A DNA stretch of 64,000 nucleotides from Metellina segmentata (GCA_947359465.1 OX375879.1:89875578-89939577); one strand, 5' to 3'; positions 1 to 11,600 are shown, counted from the first letter of the stretch. Numbers and translations are program-made. The notes: a model not told the origin generated them from the sequence alone.

Positions 1-129
1 AATTTTTTAATTGAATATATCTTCAACGGATCTGAAATCAGCGGAAAATTTTACACCCGATTAATACCTTACATCACAAACCAACACCACGGGCACGGGT
101 GTATCTTATACTAGCCACGCAGTGGCTAG
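1..129 (+). mobile_element. Helitron-like 3' end
   Basis: A palindrome CTAGCCACGCAGTGGCTAG at 111-129 ends with CTAG followed by T, preceded by CACGGGCACGGGTG. Helitrons end in a hairpin plus CTRR before a T. Similar ends occur at 7755-7797 and, inverted and mutated, at 20214-20250. The rest of the element lies off the window or is degraded. Confidence 0.45.
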
Positions 130-775
130 TCTAGCTCAGAATAATTTGCTGCTTTTTTTTCCAAAAAAAGGGATTGTTTCACTTTTGACGGGTTTTGGAA
201 ATTAACTTTAAATAATCATTCGTGGGACTTGAAGTGACCTTCAAAGTTCTAAGTCAAGCTTTGTACGTTGCAATTTATATTTGGCTTTTTAATGTAATGA
301 AACTGGTGAATACAGATTGTGTTCGAATTTTGTCTGTAATATTTTTTTTAAATCTTGGTTACATAGCTCTTGCATAAAACTTTTGGGAACCTTTTATCTT
401 CAACATCAACGCAACCTTGAATTTCGTTTTATTTCGTGTTTCCAAGTTGGAAAACTCAACGGTCAGCAGCATCTGATAGCTTTTTATCGGAATGAATTTT
501 GATCTTCGAATGTCTGATTCGACACACTTTCCAAAATTTTTTATCAAGATGTTCTTTTTTTTTATTATCTGTGTAATTGGTGTGTTTTATTATTTGTTTG
601 GGTGATCATTTTTGTTTACTTTTCCTTTAACATTGCTTTTTATAAGCATTGTTTTAACATGTTAAGAGGATTGTCTCGCAATGAAATCCCTAACGAAACG
701 TAAATGATATCAAAGGTTGGAACCTTGGCGGAGAAATTATCTGTATTTATCATATCAAAGTTTTAAGTTAACGAA
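130..775. other. AT-rich sequence, no gene seen
   Basis: Low-complexity AT-rich DNA. Short open frames at 317-547 on both strands overlap each other and show no protein-like composition. Confidence 0.6.
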
Positions 776-822
776 CCTTGTGCCATAAAACCCGATTCAA
801 ACCACCAAAGTTTTAAATTCAC
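776..822 (+). repeat. SINE2 3'-end fragment
   Basis: It contains CCTTGTGCCATAAAACCC followed by CAAACCACC, the 3' end shared by copies at 3820-3990, 9110-9190, 24760-24795 and elsewhere. Confidence 0.5.
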
Positions 823-1545
823 AGCTGGAGAAAAACAAACTGACATAGTTTTGATAGATTACGTAAGTATCAGTACACGTTTCCCTCGCAATCCAGAACT
901 AGAAAACGAATTTGTTTTCCAGAAGGAATTGCTGAATTGTACTGATAAAGAGATCAACAATTTTTATCACTGCGTTAAGTAAAATTGTTTTGGAGGATTC
1001 TATGCGATTCTATTGATTTTCGATTTTAGCAATAGCTGATTTCTGATGAAAATATTGGCTCTTGGCTAAAAAGGGTTCCACTTGATGCTCTTTATATAAA
1101 GGAATGCCGGAAAGGTAAAATATGCGCTACAAACTTGTATTGACGAGGATGACTCCCTTGTAATTCTAAGTAAATTCATAGAGTTTCTGACCTTTGGGCA
1201 AGCGCCATCTTGACATAATACGATTGGGTGCGGCGTATATTTGAGGATGTGTTTTTTTTCTTATCTCAATTAAAACTCTAATAAATAACTGAAGATAAGG
1301 TAGAAACAAAATATACTCGATTTACTTCTTGTAATTTATTTGTTAAAAGTATCTTTTTTTTTTTCGTATGCGAAGCTTACGTAGGGAAGCCCTTCTTGTG
1401 TTCGTATCAACCTCTCACCCTAAATGCATCCAAATTCTCATTAATCGGGAAATAATGCAAAACTTAGAAAATATCATTAATTGCTGTTTCAGTGGATCAA
1501 GATACCAATCATCACCAGGACAGAAGTAAGGTACAAAAGCTGAAA
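823..1545. other. No feature recognised
   Basis: AT-rich DNA with several poly-T runs. No coding, RNA or terminal-repeat structure was seen. Confidence 0.5.
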
Positions 1546-1756
1546 ACTTGAGTATTAGTCAGGGTATGCCGATTTGAATCAAGTAATTTCTATTAAAAAT
1601 CCTGAAGAAAATGAAATTAAAATTCATTTTTATTTTAATAATATTGACCATACCGTTTTAAAACATTATCTGCCGTGTTTGCATTTCATTACTTGAGTTG
1701 TCTATTGAACTGATATTTGAGGGTCACAGAGACCGATGATGGGCATAGAAAAAACA

Positions 1757-2872
1757 TGTACACACGTCGAAATAAAAAACGACTCACCCGATAGACATTG
1801 CACAATTTACATCGCAGAACAAAACGAAAGGTAGCAATCGATAGGGATGAATGTTTTCTACAAATAATCAATACTTAAAATTTGTGTAAGGGACCGTCTT
1901 CATATTAAATTGGGTGTTTGCTCTGATAATTTCAATACGAAACCCCATCTTTTATCACAAATTTGGATTCTACACACAATTTCAGGCTCATATGATCAAA
2001 AAGTAATGTAAAACGGTGAAACCGTTTTGACCGAGAAAATCCATAAAAACCATTGAGGGAGCGTGTAAATGTTCGGAGTTAAATCACATTATAAATATTA
2101 ATATTAAGACGTGTAGTGGCCGTGGCAGTCAATGACCTGTTGCAGGCGCCTTGGTATGGAGTCCATTAAGATGGTGATAAAGTCAGAATTCAGTCTGATT
2201 GAATCCCTGGATCTGTTTTCAGAAATTTTTGTTCTCACTTTGTGAAGAATCCCCAATAACGATAATTATCATCGAATTTTGCAAATAGTCTCACTGCGTA
2301 CCAATTATGCACGCGATGAGCTGAAATTTGGAATTCCGATGTTTCAGTAACAGTTGAATCACGTGGTGTCCAAATTTGACTATGTTTCTATTCATAATTT
2401 TTATGAATATTAATTTCATAATTGATAAAAACTAGTAAATTTAGTTTGATAATTAAAATGTTTATAGATTGTATTTGGGTTTTTGGGTAGCAAAGGATGA
2501 AAAAATAATTTCCTTGAAAAATTAATGTTTTTAGCAAATATAACCAAAAAACGTGAAACACCAATTTAACATTAGGATATCTAATTTTTAAACACACACA
2601 AATCGGTGAAAAATCCAATAAAATTGATGAAACATTTATTTCCGCTTGAAATTGTGTGTAGAATCCAAATTTGTGATAAAAGAAGGGGGTTCGTATTAAA
2701 ATTATCGGAGCAAGCACCCAATTTAATATGAAGACGGCCCCTTAGACAAATTTTAAATATTGATATGTAGAAAACATTCATCTCTATCGATTGCTACCTT
2801 CCGTTTTGTTCTGCGATGTAAATTGTGCAATTGAGATCGGGTGAGTCGTTTTTTTGTACGGGTGCATAGTAC
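1757..2872 (-). mobile_element. Tc1-like remnant with inverted arms of about 215 bp
   Basis: Left arm (about 1773-1987) and right arm (about 2648-2860) are near-perfect inverted copies; both carry AACGACTCACCCGAT, CACAATTTACATCGCAGAAC and TTTGGATTCTACACACAATT when read inward from the left. Between them, on the minus strand, is a Tc1-family transposase C-terminus (MDSIPRRLQQVIDCHGHYTS then stop) near 2112-2172. A related fragment lies at 40885-41260 in the opposite direction. The transposase is mostly deleted, so this is a non-autonomous copy. Confidence 0.75.
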
Positions 2873-3166
2873 ATTCATCGTATTTTTATCCAAATTTCAT
2901 CCTACTAAAGCGGGATATGCCAATTTTAAATCAAGTGATTTCTGTATACACAAATTCGTAATTTAAATCAAATGGTAAATTTTCTTTTTTTCTTAATTAG
3001 AGTTTAGTAGTAACATTGAAAATGAGAAATAATCTGAGACACAGAATACATGTCATTTTATTCATATAAGTTTTAAAATCTATTTTATTTAATAATACCT
3101 GAAGAATAAACCTTTTTAAACTGAAAATAATTGTCTTCCTTACTTTGAATTCTGTAAGAGGTAAGA

Positions 3167-3768
3167 GTGTATTGTAGGGATTCCCAAATGGTGGTACGCA
3201 AGGATGATACTAGCGACCCAAATATTCTACGAAGTTTGTTCGATTTTTTTAGTATGTACAACCACGTTATGCTATTTCTTATGCCATTTGTTACTAGTTA
3301 CTTGTGTGAGAGTGGTTTTTCTGAACTTTGGTACATAAAAAATATAGAAACAGAGTAAGTGTTGAAGAGGACTTAAGAGTGAAGTTAAGCTCCATTACTC
3401 CTGATATTGATATTTTAATAAAAGACAAGTTTCGCACTAAAAATTGATTTTTGATTATGTTAATCTTTGTTTGCTTAGTTTGTTCTAATTATTTGTTTTT
3501 AGATCTGTGAGTAAAAAATAAACTATAATTTTCAATATCGTTTTATTTTTTCCTTTATTAAAACACCATTAATACGAAATGCACGTGCATTAATCATAAA
3601 ATATGAAGCTTTCTTAGAATTTTAATTAAAATAAAACAAGCCATTGGGCACTTTTCTGACATTTCATATCTGTTTCTAAAAAAATATAAGATTGGTGGTA
3701 CGGCAAGAACTTCTAAAAATTTCTAGTGGTACGCAGTTACTAAAAGGTTGGGAACCCCTGGTGTATTG
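3167..3768 (+). mobile_element. Short hAT element with 8-bp target duplication
   Basis: The element spans 3175-3760 (586 bp), flanked by GTGTATTG at 3167-3174 and 3761-3768. Its ends are imperfect inverted repeats (TAGGGATTCCCAAA... and ...GGTTGGGAACCCCTG), the hAT pattern. Inside is the C-terminal end of a ZBED/hAT transposase. Confidence 0.85.
3230..3447 (+). pseudogene. hAT transposase C-terminal (dimerisation) remnant
   Basis: The first part gives MPFVTSYLCESGFSELWYIK, matching the hAT C-terminal dimerisation motif seen in ZBED5-like proteins (ATTYLCESGFS). A one-base shift near 3345 moves to the next frame, which continues YRNRVSVEEDLRVKLSSITP and stops at 3445-3447. Only the end of the original protein remains, inside the 586-bp element. 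Confidence 0.75.
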
Positions 3769-3779
3769 ATTAAATGCAA

Positions 3780-3995
3780 TGGCACCCAACTTCCAGAAAT
3801 TGAGGGCCGTCAAGACTCGGTGGGTATGCCCACTGCGCTTTTAACCTGTGAGCTGTAAGAGGTCAGGTTCGATTCCTCGCTGGGTGTATTTTTCTCTTTA
3901 TTGTCAGTAAAACTTTTATTGCGTGTTTATCGCAGTTTGGCCAAATATGGCCCTTGCAACACAAAACTCAATGCAAACAACCATACACTACAATG
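3780..3995 (+). repeat. SINE2, near-complete copy
   Basis: A tRNA-like head has a B-box (AGGTTCGATTCCT at 3865-3877), then a body with TATTTTTCTCTTTATTGTCA and GGCCAAATATGGCCCTTG, ending in an A/C-rich tail near CAAACAACC. This looks like a second tRNA-derived SINE family, distinct from the copies at 38-43 kb. Confidence 0.6.
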
Positions 3996-4435
3996 AGTTT
4001 ACGGTTAATTTTGAAATTCTTCCCAGTGGAAAGTTGTAGACTTGACCTGTGTGCCGTTTCATGAGGGAATTTGATATTTTTTATTATTGAATCAGTATTG
4101 CATAACCTTTTTCAGTACATAGCAAACAATTATCACTAATTACAAAAATTCTTCGGAAGATGTTTTGATATCCTCTTTGCAAATTATTTGTATCTCTCCC
4201 AGATATATCCTTTGGAATACCAAGGAATCCAGTTATATTTTAGTGTTTGTGTAGAAGACAAAAGAAAGCAAGTTATATAAAGTCATCTTTTGACCACTGC
4301 AACTTCTGTATTTGTATAAAGATTATTGACAACTTATAATAGTTTGACTTAACTAGTTTTTACATGTGAAACAGGTTGGCTTTCGAAAAGGGGGACCGGA
4401 AAATTAAGAATATTTTATGATTCATAAAAATTCAT

Positions 4436-4500
4436 CTCAGACCGTCGCAAATAGCCCGTTGTGTTGCTCCAGTGCGACGTTAATTAAAAAATACGTACCT
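4436..4500 (+). repeat. SINE1 tail fragment
   Basis: It matches the conserved SINE1 3' end: GACCGTCGCAAATAGCCCGT, then TGTTGCTCCAGTGCGACGTT and AATTAAAAAATAC. Confidence 0.7.
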
Positions 4501-4772
4501 ATAAAAATGTATTAAATTTATAAATTTTAAAATTAAAAGCTTATTGAAATGTTGATTTTTAATTTAGAATTTCAAATGCTACGGATTTTTGTATCACGAA
4601 ACTCAATTCAAATGAAGTAATAAAAGCAACAAGAATGTTTTTTAACTTTACTGTTTGACACATTTGCCATACTGTATTTTCTAAGCCTAAAAATATTGAC
4701 GTTTAACATTAGTCAATACTAGCCAGAAACTACACGGTGAATTGCATGTCTGATTTTTGACATGTTTAAATG

Positions 4773-6152
4773 TACACTCTGTAACAAAAAAATCGACGCA
4801 CCAAGAAGGAATCATCCGATTGCTTTGAAATTTCATATGCAAAAATGTTTTGACCGAATGTTCAAATGATTAAAATTTGGTGTCCAGTGAATGAATAGTG
4901 CGATCTCCAGCGAATCGGAACTGCGCATCCAGCAGATGTATATAAGGAGTTGTTCTTGAACTGTTGTTAAAAATTTCTGCTGCATTGCGATTTAGGATCC
5001 CTTTCAACGACTGAAAAAATGCCTCGCCGTAGGATTCGAGCTCATTACGAGCGACTTTCAGAGTTTTAAAAAGGTCGTATCATTGGATTGAAAGAGGCAG
5101 GTTGGACAAATCGGAGAATCGCTCGTCATGTGAGTCGAAGCGATGAGGCGATTAGAAGATGCAGCGTCATGATGGTAGCGGTCGACGTAGGGCCACAACA
5201 GATCGCGAGGACAGAGTGATTGTCAGATCAGCTGTCACAGCGCCTGATTCATCGCTATCAACCATCAGTCGTGCGACCCACATACGAGTGTCCACTATGA
5301 CCATTCAAAGACTGCTGAGAGAGCGAAATCTACGCTCGTACCGACCGTTACGCCACCTGCCACTCACGCCTGCACACTGTCGAGCCAGATTACAGTGGTG
5401 CTTGGTTGGATCAGGCTGGAATGATGCTGACTGAGGACGTATAGTCTTTAGCGACGAATCCCACTTCCAACTGTGTCCTGACGATCATCGAAGACGTGTC
5501 TGGAGACGCCCAGGGCAGCGTGCTTATCCTGCTTTCACTATTAGACGCCACACGGGCCCCCAACAAGGAGTTGTGATCTGGGGTGCCATTTACCTTGATA
5601 GCCGGACTCCTTTGGTCGTCATTAGAGGTACACTTACTGCACAGCGGTACGTTGACGACATTCTGAGACCTGTTTTGCTACCGTTCCTTTCGCAGTACCC
5701 TGGGCTTATTTTTCAGTAAGACAATGCCAGACCACATACGACACGTGTTGCTATGAACTGTCTTCAAGCTTGTCAAACACTTCCTTGGCCAGCCAGATCA
5801 CCAGATCTCTCTCCCATCGAGCATGTCTGGGATATGATGGAATGCGTCTGCATCCGGTAGGGAATGTTGATGACGTAGTCCGACAATTGGAGCAAATTTG
5901 GCAAGAAATACCGCAGGAGACCACCCGGGAGCTTTATCGGTCTATGCCACGCCGTGTGGCAGCTTGCATCCACGTTAGAGGCGGGTCAACATCTTATTGA
6001 GCTCGTTACTGTAACTCTGAAATAAATCATTCAATTGTTCTGAAATTTTAATCATTTTTTATTCTGTACATAATTTTCCTATCCACCAATTTTTGTCTCC
6101 ATCGGACAACTCCTTCTTGGTGCGTCGATTTTTTTGTTTGTTATAGAGTGTA
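4773..6152 (+). mobile_element. Tc1-like transposon, full length, inactive
   Basis: Both ends are present: the left begins TACACTCTGTAACA and the right is its inverted copy (TGTTATAGAGTGTA), sharing AAATCGACGCACCAAGAAGG with only a 4-bp length difference. Total length is about 1.38 kb with TA at each end, as for Tc1/mariner targets. It carries a broken transposase gene. Confidence 0.9.
5019..6000 (+). pseudogene. Tc1-like transposase pseudogene
   Basis: The ATG at 5019 opens MPRRRIRAHYERLSEF, then a TAA stop. HTH-like sequence continues (GWTNRRIARHVSRSDEAIRR). A deletion and frameshift near 5158 leads to RHDGSGRRRATTDREDRVIV and then RSAVTAPDSSLSTI. DDE-domain motifs follow: VFSDES, DNARPH (after a stop where Gln is usual) and SPDLSPIEHVWDMM. 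A second frameshift near 5840 leads to the usual C-terminus (SMPRRVAACIHVRGGSTSY) and the stop at 5998-6000. At least three stops and two shifts make it inactive. Confidence 0.9.
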
Positions 6153-6159
6153 TATGGGG

Positions 6160-7060
6160 CAACGAATAAATTAAAATCGTAAATAATATTTAAATAAAAA
6201 GTGATTAAAGTAAAACACGATTTTTTGTTGTTGAAAAAATCATGATTTTTCGCATCCTGGTTTAAATATGTTCTGGAATAGCATTGCTTCACCTTATTGC
6301 ATTCGAGAACAACATATTTAAAATTATTCTAGATCACAAAATTTAACGTTTTGGTTGTTGACAATAAATTGAGATATATTTTGGAAAATTTCGAAGCTTA
6401 TAAAACATAATTTCATTGCATTGACCATGCGCAATTCTTTGAATATATCTTTACTATCTCTGTGTGTGTCCACTCTTTCCTCCTCCCTCCTGTAACAATA
6501 CTCCTAGTCCTAAGTACCATAAACTTCAATTACATAGGGTAGGCCCCTAAGGGAACATAGGGTAGGCCTCTACCATAGAAATTGATTCTAAAAAGGGCTC
6601 TGATAGTCAAAAAGTTTTATAACCTCTGCTTTAAATGTTTCAACTGTCAGTCTCCACTGAAATCAGATTGATTCGAATTTTGTCGGTGCGAAGCGGCCCG
6701 TAGCCCTGACTAATCTACACTTTCGTTGCTTCTTGCAACCACTAGATTAGACTAGTAGTAAATGTAAAATTTAAACAGCAGAATTCTTGGTAGTCTCGTA
6801 ACATCCAGAGGAGTATTACATAGCGACACTAAAAAAAATGATAAAAATCTAATCTTTTTTTTTTCCGTATCTGTCTACTGACTGAAATGACAATCTATTG
6901 TTCTGCGATAAATGATGTTTGATAACGTAAAAATTTCTTTTCTCCTCATTTTAGCGTTAGAAGCAACGACATTGTATCGGATGCCTTTCCCCCCTCGTTA
7001 TATTTTTTTCACCTGGATTTAGTTTCCAGCATACTATCGGCAATTCTTTTTCGATGAGTT
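6160..7060. other. No gene seen
   Basis: Mostly AT-rich. A small direct repeat (CATAGGGTAGGCC) occurs at about 6533 and 6558. No protein-like frame. Confidence 0.5.
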
Positions 7061-7064
7061 CCAA

Positions 7065-7115
7065 ATTATGTTGTAACTTCGAGTTGTAGGCGGTGCAGGT
7101 TCGATTTCTGTCAGG
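7065..7115 (+). repeat. SINE2 head fragment
   Basis: CGAGTTGTAGGCGGTGCAGG then TTCGATTTCTGTCAGG resembles the B-box part of SINE2 at 3840-3880. It joins a LINE remnant directly. Confidence 0.4.
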
Positions 7116-7754
7116 TGCAACAGTTTCAGCTTTTCAGCTCAAAAGACATCCTGCGTTCATTTCTTCCTACGTCGGAACCTGCATCCTGACTCAGAAATCT
7201 TTCTGCGTGGTTAACAGGATTGCAGTGGTGGATAGTGTAAGGTTTTTCGGTGTCGTTTTCAACCAGAAACTTACCTTCCAACCCCCACGTCGCGCAGCTG
7301 CCGATGTCGCGAGAAAAAGCTCAAACTTTTGAAAGTACTTTTCAATACATCTTGGGGCCGAAACGATCTTTCATGCTTAATATCTATCGAGCTATGATTC
7401 GATCCAGACTGGACTTTCTGTGCAGCTCATTGCTCCGCCTATCAATCTGTTATGAAGCCTCGATACTGTGCATCACACCGCACTAAAGATCTGTGCCGGA
7501 GCTTGTCGCACTTCATCCGTCAAAAGCCTGTATTCGATGTAAATAGTTAACCAAGAACCATCTTTGACTTCGACGCGTCTTTTGTTGTCGCTACAACTAT
7601 ATTATCTGTCTTTTGAGTCACCCAGCTCATCCACTGCCAAATTCGATCCTGACATTTCATATAATCGGCTGTTCAGAAACAGACCTTGCATACCATTTTT
7701 CGGGTTTACGCATGAGGAATGCCATAGATAATACACCTCATATTCTATACAACT

Positions 7755-7798
7755 GGCTCGGGCAACGCCGGGCAAGCCCTAGCCATGCAGTGGCTAGT
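7755..7798 (+). mobile_element. Helitron-like 3' end inside the LINE remnant
   Basis: CGGGCAACGCCGGGCAAGCC precedes the hairpin CTAGCCATGCAGTGGCTAG (7779-7797), followed by T. Helitron ends often show this GGGCAACGCCGGGC sequence and a terminal CTAG before T. Confidence 0.5.
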
Positions 7799-8783
7799 AT
7801 TCTATAAAAGTGACAAAACGACCACGCTTTCCTATTTCTCCATGGCGACTACTTAATTTTACTTTTATTCACATTTTTCTGGTAACGAGAGATCAAGTAC
7901 CAGTCCTATTATTTATCACAAACTTTTTATTTCTCATTGTCATTAATTTTAAAGATCACACAGCCCTATACACTGATAGTTCAAAACCGTCCAATCATGT
8001 CGGCTGAGCCTTTGTTAACGGCAGACATTTTTAGCTTTTCATTCCCATCAACCTTTTCTGTTCTTACAATTGAATTTTTAGCATCGTATAAAGCTTTAAA
8101 ATATATTCCATACCTTGGGTAGGGCAATTTTAATCTTTTAAGCAGATTCTTAAAGTGTTTTGATATGTTTTGAAGTGTTTGATCGATTTCTTTAAACACC
8201 CTTCAGCGTATGATATTTTTAAACTTAAATTCATCCCTACGTGGTTTCGGTATCACATTTTGTTGGATACCGGGACACATCGGAATAATTAGCAATGAAT
8301 TGGCTGATGTCGCAGCAAAAAAATGCCATTAACTTTTAAAAAAATTCGCTCTCCATACGATGATATCCGTCATTTTTGTTCGAGACATCGTGGGGAACAA
8401 ATGGTGCGAAGACTGAAACACACAAACAACACAAACTGCACAATATATTTTCAATGATATCATTTCTGCCGTCATTACCATCTAGACGGCTTGATGTTCT
8501 TATTACACGTCTTCCCACTGGCCATTCCAGGTTCAACACATAGACATTTGTTTATGAATGAAACCGCTCCATCAACTATTAACTATACACCATATTTCAA
8601 CAACTTGTTCACGCATTTTAAACGTATCTATCGTCGATATTTTAATACCTCATCACCAATTTTGTCGGATTTCTTGGATCATCCACTTCATCCATCAGTC
8701 TTTACCTTCCTTCATCATTCAAGATTTTTAACGCGTCTATAATTGATAAGATTTCAAATTGAATTTTATAAGTTTTTTATCTA

Positions 8784-8802
8784 AGATGGGGACACCCCAT
8801 CT
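8784..8802. terminator. Hairpin near LINE 3' end
   Basis: AGATGGGG and CCCCATCT form a perfect 8-bp stem with a 3-nt loop, shortly after the last LINE-like codons. It may be part of the LINE 3' UTR; termination function is not shown. Confidence 0.3.
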
Positions 8803-8984
8803 TTATTTAATAATTTTAGTAAATTTAATAATAGTAATAATTTTTTTAAATAAATTTTCACACGTCTTGATTAAAATTTTACCTTTACGTATTAAAATTT
8901 TCCATGCAACTTAATTTTTTAATTCCTTACATATATAATTTTAATGTTGGTCTTATTATTTTATTTTCTCATTTTACTGTCTTG

Positions 8985-9195
8985 TGTTTGGCGCACCATA
9001 TCCTTTTCTGGATCTTGTGCCATAAAATTCAAATCAACCAACCATACTTTCCTCCCTGGGTGTATTTCTCTCTTCTGCGTCAGTAAAACTTTCATTGTGT
9101 GTCTATTACTTGATATTGTATGTCTTTTGTCGCACAGAATGGCCAAATATGGCTCTTTTATGCCATAAAACCCCCCAAATCGACCAACTTATGTT
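8985..9195 (+). repeat. SINE2, two partial copies
   Basis: The first fragment ends CTTGTGCCATAAAATTCAAA. A second follows with CCTCCCTGGGTGTATTTCTC, GTGTGTCTATTACTTGATAT, GGCCAAATATGGCTC and TGCCATAAAACCCCCCAAA. It matches the copies at 3780 and 24590. Confidence 0.6.
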
Positions 9196-9199
9196 GTAT

Positions 9200-9655
9200 C
9201 ATCACATAGAAATACTTCGATCATTATCCTTAATGAAGATTGTGATAAAATAATTTATTGGTTTGTCTGATGCCACGAGGTACGAGAGATGTGAATTTTT
9301 AGCATAAACAAATCACGAGATAATTTTACTTCCGGTTACGGAATACGAGAAACACGTTCTGCCAAAATACACCTGCTCCATCTACATTTAACTTGAAGAG
9401 AAAAGTATGTTATTAGATTCTTTCTAATCGCTATAAATAGTATCGTGTTTTTCACCCAGTTGATAGGTTTAACATCATTTCTGGCATTGACCTATAATTT
9501 CAAGTGGTTTCTTGGGTTGTCACAAAACACTTAAATAATAATCGCTTGTACTGTATATCGCCCTCCATCTTGTTTTGCAACAATCCGCGAACGATTTTTA
9601 TTGATGAATGGATATTTCTATTTATTTGTTTTCGAATGTAATGGGGTAATTTTTA
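9200..9655. other. No feature recognised
   Basis: AT-rich sequence without terminal repeats or coding-like frames. Confidence 0.5.
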
Positions 9656-9659
9656 TTTC

Positions 9660-10400
9660 AAAATAAATTACGACGGTCGTTCGGAAAATAATACCCGGTT
9701 GAGCAAGCGCACCACTGTGGCAGTGGAAGGCACACCAGTCAAGGTCAACTAGTTTAAGGGACTCGTCTGCCAGTTGTTTACTGAATTATATCGCATTGTA
9801 ACGGTTATTGTTGTTTTAGTAAGCAAATAAATGTCCAAGAAAATCAAGCGTGCCTTTGTGAAAAAAAAAACGTCGACTCGCAAAAAAAAAAAAATTACCT
9901 AAGGTAAAAAGACCGCTTGGGACTGTCAAGGAATATTGCTTAGTGAGTTTATGCCTCATGGAGCCTGCTTAAACGCCGGTGCATACCGTGATACATTAAA
10001 GAAGCTACTGCGTGCAATTCAGAATCGAAGACGTTGCATGATGTCTAGCGGCGTGGTCCTCTTGCATGGTAACGCATGGCCTCACGCAGCTGCGAAAGCG
10101 CAACAGTTGATCAAGTTTCATTGGGAAATTCTTGACTCCCTCTTCCTATAGCCCGTACTTAGCCCCCAGTGACTTTCATTTTTTCGCAAAATTTAGTTTC
10201 TGGGTGGGAGACATTTTGCGAACGATGAGGAGCTTAAACACGTTGTTACTCGTTATCTCAATGGACTGGGAGGCAAAGGAATAGGACGCTAGGATAAACT
10301 AATCCAAGTTCTCGAAAGGTTCTACCTGGTACGATGGTTCAAATTAAGCAATGCGAAAAACCATTATAAACCAGAAAAGAATCTTAAAAGACCTGAATAA
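9660..10400 (+). pseudogene. Mariner-type transposase remnant
   Basis: The frame from about 9918 reads GILLSEFMPHGACLNAGAYR, then DTLKKLLRAIQNRRR and VVLLHGNAWPHAA, matching the mariner catalytic core as in SETMAR (LHDNARPH). The Asp of that motif is replaced by Gly here. It continues, with stops, through GGRHFANDEELKHVV. The 5' half is missing; only C-poor leader sequence with A-runs lies at 9840-9900. Inactive. Confidence 0.75.
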
Positions 10401-10429
10401 ATTTTAAAAAGAACACAGATACATCAGCC

Positions 10430-11555
10430 AAATATACCTACAAATGTATTCTTTAGTCCCAATTGTTACTGGTGAATTGTGTGAACGAAGCAATCATTAG
10501 GGTTTTCCTTTTCGATTTCGTCATAATTCGTATGAAATTAAGTGTTTCTGTCATCACTCCTATTTCTTTTCGACATTTGATAAAGCCACGACGCCTGGAG
10601 TTTAATTTAAGTAGCGTTTCGACCAGTTTACTACTATTATATCACCCGAATGCAAGAATTTTGGAACTCAATTTGTAGGACTTTGGATTAAGGGCAAAAA
10701 CATGCAACATAGTTTTGATCCACGCCTATCTTTACGTAGAATTACATGTGAATGGTGTGAGAAGTGAAATGAGGTTGTGGATGGAATCATTTAATGGGTG
10801 ACGAATCACGGCACTCTACAGATTGAACGGAATCATACGACAAGCATAAGGTGATGATGAGAGGTAGCAAGTGCTTTGCATTTACGTTGAGTGCGCTATT
10901 TTCTATCTGACGAGAATTTCCTCATCACAGTGTCGACATAGACGAGCATTTGCACGGTCGCAACCGTCGAATCTGTATGAATAGCAGTCGGGGCAAGATC
11001 ATCCGTTCGATGATGGAATTCTTCGGTGGCAGGTGTGCCGAGTGTTCAGGATACTTGGTAGCAGTTGCTTTGACTCAGGGTACTTGTGTTGAGCGCTTGG
11101 TGGCAAACAGAGCACATCCTGAACCCAGGTAATCGATCGGCCTTGCAGCTCGGCTCTAGCCACGTATTTTATTTTAAACGTGGTGGATCTAAATAGACGC
11201 TCGGCGGCAACGTGATACCAAGTCAAATTTGGGACATTTTTTTTTTTTTGACACTGCCAGCTCAGTCTCGTTCCACCACAAAAACAATGCCGAAACATCA
11301 TGAGCCTGACAGAAATATCCTTATAAAGCTGAGTTTAGAGAACGCTCGTTTATTTGCTTTTTCTGTAACTTAATACATAACTTGGCATGCTACCAAGGTA
11401 CTCGGATGAAATTTCAGTTTATTACTTTGCTTCAAAGATCGTCACTACGGCGAAAATCAAATTAGAGAGAGAGTTGTCGACCAGAATAACCTAAGCCTCT
11501 GAAAGAACTTCAATATAAGATATCGTTGTGATGAAATCGAAACTGAATATCCTAA
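10430..11555. other. Relatively GC-rich stretch without recognised gene
   Basis: 10.8-11.25 kb is less AT-rich than its surroundings. Open frames on both strands (10950-11132 +, 10999-11301 -) overlap and show no family. It could hold an unseen 5' exon of CAT or the divergent gene. Confidence 0.35.
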
Positions 11556-11560
11556 CGTTG

Positions 11561-11600
11561 AGGAGTTGTGTTGCTTCAGTGCAACGTTAATTTAACTATC
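11561..11600 (+). repeat. SINE1 tail fragment
   Basis: GTTGTGTTGCTTCAGTGCAA then CGTTAATTTAAC matches the SINE1 3' end. Confidence 0.5.

Larger units (their letters stand above)
7120..8802 (+). pseudogene. Jockey-type LINE ORF2 remnant (RT end, RNase H, C-terminus)
   Basis: Several frames join into a decayed non-LTR retrotransposon ORF2. Reverse transcriptase thumb sequence includes VDSVRFFGVVFNQKLTFQP and MLNIYRAMIRSRLDF. It is interrupted at about 7750-7800 by Helitron-like sequence. RNase H-like pieces follow (ALYTDSSKPSNHVG near 7963 and CWIPGHIG near 8262), and ISNELADVA near 8290. The C-terminal part resembles LTRLRIGHSRFTH-type sequence. An 8-bp-stem hairpin (8784-8802) lies near the end. 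Many stops and shifts; no intact domain. Confidence 0.75.

Noticed and set aside
7984..8539. Minus-strand frames over the LINE region
   Set aside because: They are antisense shadows of the jockey-type ORF2 remnant.
10999..11301. 100-codon minus-strand frame as a second exon of the divergent candidate gene
   Set aside because: No matching acceptor or phase could be supported and the peptide looks like translated noncoding DNA.
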